A DNA stretch of 64,000 nt. Origin: Diplodia intermedia. Its lineage: Eukaryota > Ascomycota > Dothideomycetes > Botryosphaeriales > Botryosphaeriaceae. The notes beneath the pieces were generated by a model that worked only from the letters and a program-made list of their open reading frames with translations, was not told where the DNA came from and did not search any database. Location of the stretch: NCBI GenBank assembly GCA_021495925.1, contig JAKEKT010000025.1:62001-126000 (forward strand). The letters are read 5' to 3'. This document shows positions 33,055 through 43,052 of the stretch, one piece after another; the stretch's first letter is position 1, and every line of letters starts with the position of its first letter. The translations under genes and the position numbers were made by a program.

Positions 33055-35223
33055 TCAAACCGCCATACTCAAGCGGCTACTCCTCTTCCTCAGCCCTCTC
33101 TTCAAGCTGGACGGGGTCCCTTCTCCATCCAGACCCATGCTCCCGCTCCTTATACTCTCACTCAGCTCGCTCGCCCTCCTGTTCGCGATCGCCATCTGCA
33201 ACTGCTTCTTCCCTTTCCTGATCTCCCTCTCCTCGCTCGGGCTCACGAAACGATTGATTTCGCGGTGGTCCATGATCCTTTTCTCCTTGTCGTTCTTTCC
33301 TTCCTTGTCCGTCTTCGGCCAGAGATAGCCGTACAGCTTACTGTGGCGCTCGCAGCGCGGGCACGCTGCACGGGTGAGGTAGGCGTCTTCCTGCACGAAG
33401 TCGGAATCACAAGTGCGGCAGCTGACCCAGCGGCTGTACTTGGCGCAGAGAAGAAGTGAGGTCAAGGTGTAATCGCCTGGGTAGCGGCGGTCGGGGTCGA
33501 GCGGTTCGTCCGTGGAATCGGGAGGGTTCTCTATGGTCGGGATGGGAGCGGCCGAAGTACCAGTCGCACTGTTTTGAGAACGGGTGCGGGGCGGCGTGTT
33601 GAGGCGCTTTTGCCGGACGAGTTGCTGGTTGTCGTCATCAAAAGCGACACTGTCAGAGAGCTCGGAGAGTTCTGATTCCTCTAGAGGCTCGTTGGCCGGG
33701 GTGCTGGTGCTCGTGGGTCTGGCGGTGTGGACCTCTGAGGTATCGACCGTGATCTCGATGGCCGGAATCTGTTCGACTTCTAATTCGGTCTTGATCTGTG
33801 CGTCCGTACCATCCGATGGCGGGTTCGCCGAAAGGTCTTCGTCCACGGATGTGGCGGCAGTCGATTGCGAAGAGTGTTGAGACGCATCACTGAACGAGCC
33901 AGGGGAGCTGGCGCTGACGGATTCCGATTCTGCAAGAGTGGTAGCGAGAAGCCTGTCCCGTTGGTGACTGCTGCGAATAGACCTTAGCCTTGCCATAGCG
34001 GTCGTTATCGGGCCCGGCTCCTCTTCAGAGGATTGAGGCGTGTCCTGGCTTTGCTGTGATTCCGTGCGCTCCATCTTGATGTGAGTACCGTCTATCGCCT
34101 TGAGGCGCTTCTGGCTTTCTGAACCTGAAGATGTCGGCCTTGCTTGCTCCTCCGCCTCGTCGGCTTTTCTCTTTGTTCCTCTGGGACTTGACGTATTCGA
34201 TGTCTGCGGTGTATCGGCCTTCTTCCTTCCGCCTTCCCGGGCCATAGGCTCGGTGGTAGTGTCGCGTGAAGCCGTTGCTGAATCCGTTGCGTAGCGTCTC
34301 TTCTTCCTGAACGAGTACGGACCCTCCTGCGGCTGAACCTGGTTCTCGGAGTCATCCGCGTCGCCATCAACATCTTTCTTTGGCGGCCCCCAGCCGTTCC
34401 TGGCCAGTTTCTCGCAAGTGACACACAAACACTCGCAATTGTCCTCACCAAAGTAGTCTTCGCCATACGACACTGTAATCTCCTCGCCGACGTCGATGTC
34501 CTTCTTCGAGACGATAGCCATGCCATTCGGGCCGGCCGTTGTCAGTCTCGCGTTCGGGTCGCAATCGTGGTTGGCGAAGCGCGCGGGGCCCAGGAAAAGC
34601 GAAGGAGCCTTCTTGCGGCTCGACATAACGATGCTGAAATCACGCTTGTTCAGGTCCAACGTCTCCTCCTCCTCCTTGGTCATGGCGACCTGGATACCGC
34701 ACAGGTACTTGATATTCTCGTTCTTCCGGATGTCGCGGCGCGCACAAACAGCGGCTTCGTGCTGGGTGATCGTGTAGCGGTTCGTCGTCGACACCTCCCA
34801 GGGGCAGTCGGGCATGTACAGGTTGATGTACTTGCGGAAATGGCGCTTGAAGTGCTCCTTCTCGTCCTTGGTGGCTAGCTTGGCCAGATAGCGCCTCAGA
34901 CCCGGCAGCTCGAGCAGCCGCTCTTGCGCCCGCACCGGATCTTTGCCAATGGCCACCGACTCGCGCAGAATCCGGGCGATGTCTTCTTCGAGGATGCTCC
35001 TCACCGGCGAGTAGCGCGTGCGATTCTTGCGGATCGTGGTCCAGAAGTACACCTTTTGCGCTGGCGTCAGTTGGGCTCGGGTCGGCGGGTTCTATGCGCA
35101 ATCGCTTACCTTGTCAACCAGCACATCCGTCGACAGGTCGTCATACTGCGCGAGTTGCGACAGGGTCAAGCCGCCCTTTTTCGCGAGCGCTTCTTTGAGC
35201 GGCGCTTCCTTCTCCTTGGCCAT
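33055..35223 (-). CDS. SET9: Histone H4 Lys-20 methyltransferase Set9 (Suv4-20/KMT5 type)
   Basis: Predicted 703-residue nuclear enzyme from two exons, 35223-35110 and 35052-33055. The joined start reads ...QYDDLSTDVLVDK followed by VYFWTTIRKN, the signature N-terminus of Set9. In fission yeast it methylates H4K20 in the DNA-damage checkpoint. The SET domain spans about 128-242 and contains the cofactor-site motif RFANHDCDPNARL (NHDC at 199-202) and GEEITVSYGEDYFG. Clustered Cys follow (C244, C246, C248, C251), as in a post-SET zinc site. The middle is Ser/Glu-rich and disordered. Near the C-terminus CRTC...CPRC Cys pairs and SKLYGYLWPKTDKEGKND form a second conserved block, probably zinc-binding. 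It is divergent from uL14m with 743 bp between starts. Confidence 0.95.
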
Positions 35224-35966
35224 GGCGAGAGGGAGGAGAAAGGGCCAAGAGGGCGCAACGGTCCTGGGAGCGGCGGAAGGAGGCCGGCGCAGGCAGGGTG
35301 TGGCCGAGGATCACACGAGCGCGGCCTGGGGTTCTTGAACTGGGGTTGAAAAGGGGAGGTGACGTAGACTCGCAGGGAGGGATCGTGCGTGGATTTGCGG
35401 CGCGGCAGCAAAGCTGAAGGAACACGGAAAGACAGGCGCTTAAGCTTGCAGATTGATAGAGAGAGCGGCTGAGATGCGCGAAGAAAAAGAAAGCAACGAG
35501 AAGAAAGAGCGCGCTACCTTGGCAGCAGCGCAAACTGAATGGAGCGCAGACTCATTGAAGGGCGCAAGGGAGTGAGGCAAACGTTCGTTTCACGTTTCGG
35601 CGCAGGCCTGGGAGCGCGAGGAGCAGAGGTGAGGCGTGAGAAAGCGGAGGAGGCTGGGGGAACGGACGAGAGAGGCAGGCCAAGCAGCGGAGCAGCACAG
35701 GCGCATGGACAGGAATCTCCGGCCGTTCGGCGGCCAAGGAAGGGCTGCTAGACGCAGACGCAGCCCATTATTGGCGGCGCTGGTGACAGCCCCAAGGCCT
35801 GAGGCTGCCCGCGCCGCTGCCGCACCGCACCACCTCCGAGGTCTGCGGAACATCCCGCCGACATTTCTCGCTCACCACCACCGCGTCGCCGCCAAAGCTC
35901 TCCCGCGCCGCTGTCCCTGCCGCCGCTGCCGCACCGCATTCCGCGTCGAAGCCAAGGACCGCCGCC
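35224..35966. promoter_or_regulatory. Divergent promoter region SET9 / uL14m
   Basis: 743 bp between divergent starts. The stretch nearest uL14m is GC-rich with CCGCCGCC runs. No gene and no specific factor site recognised. Confidence 0.45.
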
Positions 35967-36734
35967 ATGATCCAGCTCAAGGTCAGTCGCGCTGCCACCC
36001 GCGCCCGGCCCCTGCGGCAAGAAGCCCGCGCGCCGCGCCGCGCATCCACCCCGACCCGCCCGCTGACCGACGCCTGCGTACAGACGCTCGTAAACTGCAT
36101 TGACAACTCCGGCGCGGCCGTCGTAGAGTGCGTCAAGGTGCTGCGCAGCAAGAGACCCGCCACGATTGGTACGTGAGAGCCTGCAGGCGCCCATCCACCT
36201 GCCACCTGCGTCAACCGACTGCACCTCCGCCCTGCCTACAGAACGCCTCCCACCCGTGCCCTGTTGTGCTCGCGCCAACATCGCTGCGATACCGTCCATT
36301 GTCTGACAGCGTCGTCACTCCGCAGGTGACCGCATTGTCGTCGTCGTCCAGAAGCAGCGCTCTTTCGGCCCCGAGTCTGGCGGCGGCAGTGTTTCCGTCA
36401 GTGCTGCGAACAAGGTCCGTCGTGGTGACATTAGGCACGCGGTCGTCGTGCGAACGGCAAAGAAGATTCAGAGGCCTGATGGCAGCGTTGTCAAGTTCGA
36501 CGACAATGCCTGCGTGTTAATTAACAAGTCTGGCGAGCCCATCGGAAGTCGTTTGAACGGTACGTACTTCCAGTCCTACATTTGTTTGTAGATCCTGCGT
36601 TTGGGAAACACATGGAGCTGCAAGTTGCAAGGAGAGAGGAAGCTGACCAAAGCGTCTATATAGGCATCGTTGGTCAAGAGCTCCGCAAGACAAAGTGGTC
36701 GAAGATCCTCTCCCTCGCCCCCATGCATCTATAG
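35967..36734 (+). CDS. MRPL38: Mitochondrial large-subunit ribosomal protein uL14m (Mrpl38)
   Basis: Predicted 134-residue protein from four exons: 35967-35981, 36084-36168, 36326-36559 and 36664-36734. Assembly gives MIQLK, then TLVNCIDNSGAAVVECVKVL, then GDRIVVVVQKQRS..., and a tail GIVGQELRKTKWSKILSLAP ending MHL. This is the bacterial-type L14 fold of the mitochondrial 54S subunit and not cytosolic L23, because it starts directly at MIQ and lacks the eukaryotic N-terminal extension. Length fits the bacterial-type family (about 122) plus a short insertion rich in Gly and Ser near residue 60. There is no obvious cleavable presequence, as is usual for this protein. Exons are small and easy to miss; splice phases all close. 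Confidence 0.92.
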
Positions 36735-37081
36735 ACGATTTCATTGCAACGATAAAGAAAAGCATAGACAAAATTGGAAGGATCAGGGCGTATGGCGCAT
36801 GCGAAGCGCTGCATGCATATGTGTATTATATCTGTAGTATGCTGGATGCCGGGTATCTGGGTACTATGACCACCCAGGACTTTTCATCATCATGAACGCC
36901 GTGTAGAACCAGGAAACCAGCCACCAAAATACATCTCACTCCCGTCTAAACTCCATGCAGAACCATTTTTCGTCGGCCATAACCTAGGTGCGCTTACTAA
37001 ACGCTCTGAAAATGCCATTTTGTGATTTCGGTCCGTTGAAATCTGGGTATGATACAGTTTGTCAGGCGTGCAGCATTGTGC
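36735..37081. other. Intergenic between convergent uL14m and RPB9
   Basis: 347 bp between two convergent stop codons. AT-rich; presumed overlapping 3' untranslated regions. No gene. Confidence 0.6.
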
Positions 37082-38067
37082 TCACTGCCAGACGTGGCCG
37101 CACGTAGGGCTGACGCAGACATAGTAAAGTTTCTGGATAGTGTCAGCTGGAGCTGTTGCTTGTGGCCCAGACGAATGGGTAGCATACCATGCCGGTCTCA
37201 GCGGTACGCTGCTGTGACTGGAAGAACACCGCCTCGGTCTCGCCGCACTTGGGACATGGTTTGTTGGACCTGGGCAGCTGTTCATGGAAAGCAACAAGTC
37301 AGCGGGCAAAGCTCCCAAGGCTGTGCAGCGCGACTAACGACATTTGCATGATGAAGAAAGCAAAATCAACACAAGGATTGACGCCAGTGAAGTGCCCTTT
37401 CAAGACTCCTGCGTGCCGTTCCGCTCTGTCATGTGCGACTGTCCGTTAACGTAGTCGTGGTCCATCATGTCCGCATCATCATCCTCGTCGAAATCGTATT
37501 CGTCGGCCGGGCCGAGCGGGATCTCTTTCGGGCGGTTCGCAGAAAGGGCGTGGTGCGGGTCTTCGTCGTCGGCCTCTATGAACAGGCCGGCGTCCTTTGT
37601 TTCCTGGCCGCAGATTTCGCAGAAGATCTCTTGGCCGCACATGGTGCAGAAGGACGGCACGTCGTCCATCACGTTCACATCCTCCACGTCCATGTAGGGG
37701 CTCATGTTGCCGGAGTGGTGGTGATGCGGGGGCGCGCCAGTGTGAACAGCAGTGTTACTAACCGTCGGATCCTGGCCCAGGTCGCTCGTCACGCCGGCGG
37801 TCTCGGCAGCGGTGTTGCTCATCTCGTTGCGGTAGATGCACGACGTGTCGGCTTCCGTGTAGTAGTTGCAGGTGCGGCATGCGAACTGGAGCGAGTTGCG
37901 GTCTTCTGGGTTTTCCCTGGGATACAGCAGGTTCGAACTGCGATGCGGTCAGCTGTAGGTCTTGAGGAGTAAGGGCTTCCTTACCAGTCGGCACAGAACC
38001 TGAAGGTGATCTTCTTGGGCTCGGTGTTGCCGCCATCGGACGGCGATGGGCTGGCGTAATCGGCCAT
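37082..38067 (-). CDS. RPB9: RNA polymerase II subunit Rpb9
   Basis: Predicted 132-residue subunit from four exons: 38067-37985, 37937-37763, 37277-37188 and 37132-37082. Rpb9 sits at the jaw/funnel of Pol II and aids start-site choice, TFIIS-dependent cleavage and fidelity. The N-terminal zinc ribbon has C25, C28, C48 and C51 (FCADCSNLLYP and FACRTCNYYTEAD). The linker ...ETAGVTSDLGQDPT joins to LPRSNKPCPKCGETEAVFFQ, the conserved start of the TFIIS-like second ribbon (C94, C97), then SQQRTAETGM. Odd points: the last Cys pair is CVSPTC (C-x4-C) where the family normally has C-x2-C, and the second intron is 485 nt, long for a fungus, and holds an in-phase open frame listed separately. Convergent with uL14m; divergent from ESS1 across 1.9 kb. 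Confidence 0.92.
37400..37762 (-). CDS. Candidate alternative 3' coding segment inside RPB9 intron 2
   Basis: Reading straight through the GTTAGT donor of RPB9 intron 2 keeps the frame open for 120 more residues to a TGA at 37,400. The segment contains a compact Cys cluster (CTMCGQEIFCEICGQET, spaced C-x2-C-x5-C-x2-C) and a very acidic tail (DEYDFDEDDDADMMDHD). From the internal ATG at 37,705, I count 82 of 101 codons ending in G or C, as in true genes here. An intron-retention isoform would be 206 residues: the first Rpb9 ribbon with a new C-terminus. A nested 101-residue gene starting at 37,705 is the alternative. I recognise no family. That this is protein-coding is inference from composition, length and phase. 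Confidence 0.4.
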   Translation of the reverse strand, partial: VSNTAVHTGAPPHHHHSGNMSPYMDVEDVNVMDDVPSFCTMCGQEIFCEICGQETKDAGLFIEADDEDPHHALSANRPKEIPLGPADEYDFDEDDDADMMDHDYVNGQSHMTERNGTQES

Positions 38068-39998
38068 GGGTACAGTAAGTAGACAGAGAGGGCCGGAAGG
38101 GGTCGAAAGCGCGCGAGGGTTAGCTACGGCGGTCGTGGTGGGAAAGGGTGGTGAAATCCGGGGGTGCTCGGAGGGTGTGGTGCGGCGAGTGGAATGGAGC
38201 TTGCTGTGTTGTTGCGCGGGAGAACCCTGGGAGGCGATCGGCAGCCAGTTTTGACTGCTTCACAATGCGGCCCCAGTGCCACCCGCCGCCTTGGCAGCAC
38301 TGACAACGGCCCAACTTGCAGACAAAGCGAACAGTCATCCACGGCATTAGGTGCCCCCTTCTTGCGTCGAGCATGACGTGTTCATAGCAATACGCCTCTT
38401 GTGTCCCCTCATTTAGGGCAACATGACGGAGTCACGCGCAAAACCGCAGAGTGACTTTCTCGGGTCACTCGCAACAGCATCAGCCCAATGTTTTTCCCCA
38501 GCAGGCAGTGTGGGCTCGGAACGTCCACATTTCGCATGGATTGGGTAGGCTTGCCCAAGAGAGCTGACGACCCTTCCGTGAAGACCGCAAACGATACGTA
38601 GAAAACAAGCTTTATGTTCGAGACATAACAACTGGCATCCTTTCGCCGGCAATACCGCAATACTCGGCAGGTAAATCCCCAAACAATCCTTCCTACTCAG
38701 TGTATGCGAATTAGATCCTTTACCTGTGCATTATAAACATCGTGTCCCAGAGATATTACAAAACTCCGATGATTATGGTTCCTCCTTGGCTAGTCTTTTC
38801 GATAACGCTGGCAATGGGAAGATCATGGGAATGGGGCCCCTTTAACTCAGTGCCTTGGGAAGCATATGTAAGACGACCTTCTACGATGCACATTTGAACA
38901 GTCGAGTGTAATTGGTCGTGGAACGTGATATGTTCCAATTTGGCACGACAGCCGACCATTGATGTGAGCGCTTCGATCAAGTATGGCGATTTTCTCGCAA
39001 CATCGGGCTTAATGCTAACAGCTCGTGTAAGTCTCAATAGAAGTCTAGATTAAAGTGCGAGGCCGCTGACGTGGTACCAGTCATAGACTTGCAATGATAG
39101 AGCCAGGATGCAGTGCCTGTGGTGAAAGGAGCTGCGTTCGGCACGAGTAGTCATGTGCCAGAACTAGTGTTTACGCTTCAGAGACAGTCTACAATCAACG
39201 GTTGTCGAGGCCACCCGGAAATGATTCGAGAGGGTTTACACAAGACCATACACGTAAATTGAACGGCGACCCATTGCGATCAGGCCAACGCGGAGGAATG
39301 ATGTTTAGAATTGAGCCGCAGAGGGGTACACTCGGCACGTGCAAACACAATTCTGGGGGTTGCGCACGCTGTCGAGTCAGAAGTCGGACGCCTCAGTGCT
39401 GGGGGCTTGCATTCGCGGAGCAGCTTTGCCCAGTGCGGCAGTTGGATTGGCAATGCGCCGGGTTGGTCTCACTTTAGAGCCTCTGTGCTGTGGAAACATT
39501 GCCCTGCCATGCGTACGGCTGAGAAGAACGGGTCATAAACCAGACTCACATGCACTTTGGTAGCCCTGTCCCGATGATGCGCCATAGATGGGATGCGAAA
39601 AGGCTTGCTCTGGGCCATGCAACAATAATGGGGCTGAGGCCTGGGCCAACGAGGCTGGGACCGGGGCAGGCGGGACTACCAGCGAGATCAGATGACAGCT
39701 AGGGAAGCTGGCATCGCCATGGCGCTACCCGGGAAGAAGCGTCGGGCTGAGGTCTGGTGTGTAGGTAGGACGGTGCCTGGCAGGAGAAGATCGGCGGCGG
39801 GGTCCGAGCGGCTGCTGAGGTGACGATGCCGCCTTGGCCGAACCCCGCGCGCTTGGGCGTGTGCTCGCGACCATCTCAAACATCTGCACTTGCGCCTGCG
39901 ACAGCCGCGCTACAACAACAACCGCACCCATAGCGTCGCGCTATCATCCGCACCCACCATCGCATTCCCTTGCATTGCACCTGCTTCCTTGACTCAAA
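38068..39998. other. 1.9 kb intergenic between divergent RPB9 and ESS1
   Basis: No gene supported. The first 200 bases are G-rich on the plus strand. 38,400-39,540 is more AT-rich and has scattered frames of 70-93 codons on both strands without recognisable motifs. The last 300 bases are presumed ESS1 promoter. Confidence 0.5.
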
Positions 39999-40741
39999 AT
40001 GGTAGGCTGAATGGCATCGCAGCCCCCGCCATGTGTGCCGCTCGTTGACGTCCCTTTCAGGCTGAGACCGGTCTTCCGCCTGGGTGGGAGGTGCGCACCT
40101 CCAAGTCCAAGGGCCTCCCCTACTACTTCAACACCAAGACCACCGAGTCGCGCTGGGACTCGCCCGAGGGCACCGACCCCGACAAGCTGAAGCTGTTCAT
40201 GGCCAACTACCACAGCACCAAGACCGGCGACGCTGTGTCTGGCGGAAGCAACGATGCCATCCGGGCAGCCCATCTCCTCGTCAAGCACGAGGGCAGCAGG
40301 CGGCCATCGAGCTGGCGCGAAGCTAAGATAACCCGTACGAAGGACGAGGCGGCGGAGATTCTGAAGGGATACGAGGAGCGCATCAAGTCGGGCGAGACGA
40401 CGTTGGCGGAGCTAGCCGTGACGGAGTCGGATTGCAGCAGCGCACGCAAGGGTGGTGACTTGTGAGTTGGCACCGGCTGGACAGTGCGCAGTCGAGTCGC
40501 AGTTAACATGTTGGCAGGGGCTTTTTCAAGAGGGGTGACATGCAGCGTGAGTTCGAGGACGCGGCATTTGCGCTGCAGCCGGGCGAGGTCAGCGGCCTTG
40601 TGGAGACGGCGTCTGGACTCCACCTGATCGAACGGTAAGTGCATAAAGCGCCGATCGCGCGGTCGAGCCAGATGCGCACGTAGAGGTCGTGCAGAAGCTA
40701 ACGCATCGGAATGTCATGCTCCCAGGCTGCCGAACGCGTGA
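39999..40741 (+). CDS. ESS1: Pin1/Ess1-type peptidyl-prolyl cis-trans isomerase
   Basis: Predicted 178-residue parvulin from four exons: 39999-40001 (start codon only), 40061-40461, 40518-40634 and 40726-40741 (16 nt). It isomerises phospho-Ser/Thr-Pro bonds, notably in the Pol II C-terminal domain. The WW domain at about 6-38 reads LPPGWEVRTSKSKGLPYYFN and ends ESRWDSPEG. The catalytic domain begins near residue 57 (AAHLLVKHEGSRRPSSW, with the phosphate-binding basic patch). It continues with DCSSARKGGDLGFFKRGDMQ across the exon 2/3 junction and ends EVSGLVETASGLHLIERLPNA. Length matches Ess1/Pin1. The ATG-only first exon was needed to reach MAETGLPPGW; no upstream alternative was evident. 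The neighbour on the other side of the promoter is RPB9, also a Pol II factor. Confidence 0.94.
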
Positions 40742-41951
40742 GAATGTTGCGGCTCTTCCATGAGCATCTACGGCCACGCAGCGGGGGGCCTTAGCCGACG
40801 AATGACAAAGGTAGAATGGACAAGAGGCTAATGGCATGTGAATTCCTATGGCAAGCCCAGCCGTGTTTTGGGCAGCGGATGAAATAATTGCCGTGGTCGA
40901 GTTTCTATGTAACCGGAGAGCGGTGGCTTACTGCTGCAAGGGGCCACGAATACGCCCAACAAGGGCCGCTGCTCGATCCGGCGCCTGCTGCGAGATCTCC
41001 ACCGCCTGCTTGTCGTTGTCCGCTCGCTCACAATGACCGATAATGATCCAGAGCTTTCTATCACCAGCCGAGCCGGCGACGTGCACGCCTCACGTACAAT
41101 TATGAAGCTGATCCTACGACATACTGACATGCGGCCAGCTGCAGCGTCCGCCCATCCCAGACTAGCTGCGCTCCCTCCCGCACTCTGCGCAGGCCCAGTA
41201 GGGCGAGCCAGATCATGCACGCCGCTAAAGCACACGCGTGCGTCGGCAGCATGCCGCGTGCAGCCCCCACACCTCCGCCTTTCTCTTCTTTTCCATTGTC
41301 GTCCAGTTGGTGCACTGCGCAATCTGCGCGTCTTTCTTTGATCCGCTCTTATCCGAACAGCACGCAGCCTTACCGCCAGATGCGGCTTAGTGCAGCGTTG
41401 ATGCAGCTACGCAAGCCAGCGCAACGCTCTTGGAGCCCAATTATGGCGCCGCCGGCTGAGCCAAGCGTGGATCTGCTAGGCACTGCCACAAGCGCTTAGA
41501 GGCCGGGCCTGTTAGGCGTGGCCAGCGTTTCGAGAAAGCTCTGGAGGATGCCGGCGATGAAGCCGCCTGTACCGCATCCGGATTTTGGATGGGCGTTGCG
41601 TCAGGCTGCCGACAGAGTGATTGAAAGGCACGGCCTCCGAAATGGTGCCCTCTTGCCGCCGCTTTGACGGACGGTTGCAAGGCGGAGCTAGGTTGTGCCT
41701 GCCGTCTCGAGGCTTATTTCAGTGGGCGGCCGCCCCGCGATCCCCGTCCATGTTCCCCGCCACACATGGGCCCGGCTGGCTGCGACTCAACCGACCAGCG
41801 GTCTTATACTCGAGTCTGCCCAACGCTGCGTCAGCCCGCACCCGCCTTACCTCTTCGCCATTTCTTCCCGTTCAAGCATTTAAACCCTTGCCGGGAGCGC
41901 TAGGGAGCACCCGCATCACTCTCATTGACGTCTCAGACCGGAACCTCCACA
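40742..41951. other. Intergenic between ESS1 and the 41,952 gene
   Basis: 1.2 kb, no gene supported. The last 250 bases are C/T-rich on the plus strand, as expected of a leader. Frames on both strands are short and lack motifs. Confidence 0.5.
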
Positions 41952-43052
41952 ATGGCCATCACTTCAACACACGCCTGCGCCCCCTCCGCGCCTTCGTATC
42001 TCTCTGCAAACGGAGGCTCGCCGCCACGCAATCACTACCGCCGTCCCTCTCTGAAAAAGACACTCATGCCCGTCTCAGCAGGTGTGTCTGCCCGGCGCAC
42101 CCACTGCCCGAGAGACGTCGATGCCTTCAGCTTCAGTCCCTCGCACCTGCCTACGTGGAGCATGCCGCAGGATCTTTGGGAGAGCCTTCCTGACCGGTTG
42201 CGGCCCCACATAGTGAGCGTGCAGCATGCCGGAGCAGCTGTGCTCACAGGTTTTGAGCGGCTGCAGGAAATCCGGACCACCTTGCTATCCGACCTTGAAG
42301 AGCAGGACGAGCCGCAAGACAGTGTCTATACCAATGACCCTATCGAAAGCAATTCCCTCGCGGGACCCGAGCTGGACATTTTGCTCAGCAACATGAACTT
42401 CGATACCTTGGCCAAGGGCTCGCGTCCTCGGCACGACTCGCTGGCGACGCCCGCGCTCTCCACACCGTCTCTTACTCCCTCGGGCAGCAGCGACGTCTTT
42501 AGTGACCGGTCCGCAGTCTCGTCGATGCCCGGAACGCCGGGCGAATCCTCACCGGTCACTCCCGCCAGCCCTCCGACCATTCTCTCTCCGTTCAATTTCC
42601 CGGTCGATGGCAAGTTCGCCCAACGACAGTCCCACACGCCGCCGCCCACTCCTCCGACGTCACTAGCCTCGCCTCTCTCTTCCCCGGACACCGAGATGCC
42701 CTGCTCACCCATTTGCACGCCTTCAACGCCGAGTTCGGTCAGCGTCTTGTCCCCGCTGCGCCCATTCATCAACCCGCCGCGCCACCCGCATGCTACGTAC
42801 TATGCTGCCGAGATGGCGGAGCTACGTTGCGTAGCGTTGGTGCGGCTGCGGCACGCCGCGCGCCGGGTTGACGCCGAGTGGGGCGAATGCAAGCGGGTGG
42901 GTGTCGTGCGTCCGTCCGAGCGCGACCCTGACGCACGGATGGCCAAGGAGTTTGAGCTATGGTGGTCAGGCAGGAAGGGAGCAATCGGTGCGCTTGAAGA
43001 GAGGGTCCGCCGAACTGAGAGACTGGGCTTGAGCCTGAGTGGTCTCGTGTGA
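41952..43052 (+). CDS. Hypothetical protein, Ser/Pro/Thr-rich with a conserved-looking C-terminus
   Basis: Intronless 366-residue protein that I do not recognise. The frame is open 27 bases further upstream, but the first ATG is at 41,952. Residues about 65-110 look folded (SMPQDLWESLPDRLRPHIVS, then a predicted helix QHAGAAVLTGFERLQEIRTTLL). Residues about 130-285 are low-complexity with many Thr-Pro and Ser-Pro sites (possible proline-directed kinase targets). The last 75 residues are Arg/Glu-rich and likely helical (AEMAELRCVALVRLRHAARR and KEFELWWSGRKGAIGALEER). There is no signal peptide or membrane span. Codon use resembles its neighbours, and the coding-like composition over 1.1 kb makes it a likely real gene of unknown function. 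Confidence 0.65.
   Translation: MAITSTHACAPSAPSYLSANGGSPPRNHYRRPSLKKTLMPVSAGVSARRTHCPRDVDAFSFSPSHLPTWSMPQDLWESLPDRLRPHIVSVQHAGAAVLTGFERLQEIRTTLLSDLEEQDEPQDSVYTNDPIESNSLAGPELDILLSNMNFDTLAKGSRPRHDSLATPALSTPSLTPSGSSDVFSDRSAVSSMPGTPGESSPVTPASPPTILSPFNFPVDGKFAQRQSHTPPPTPPTSLASPLSSPDTEMPCSPICTPSTPSSVSVLSPLRPFINPPRHPHATYYAAEMAELRCVALVRLRHAARRVDAEWGECKRVGVVRPSERDPDARMAKEFELWWSGRKGAIGALEERVRRTERLGLSLSGLV

Noticed and set aside
37928..37942. tRNA B-box-like palindrome (GCAGGTTCGAACTGC) within RPB9
   Set aside because: It lies across the RPB9 exon 2 acceptor, with no cloverleaf or T-run around it; coincidence.
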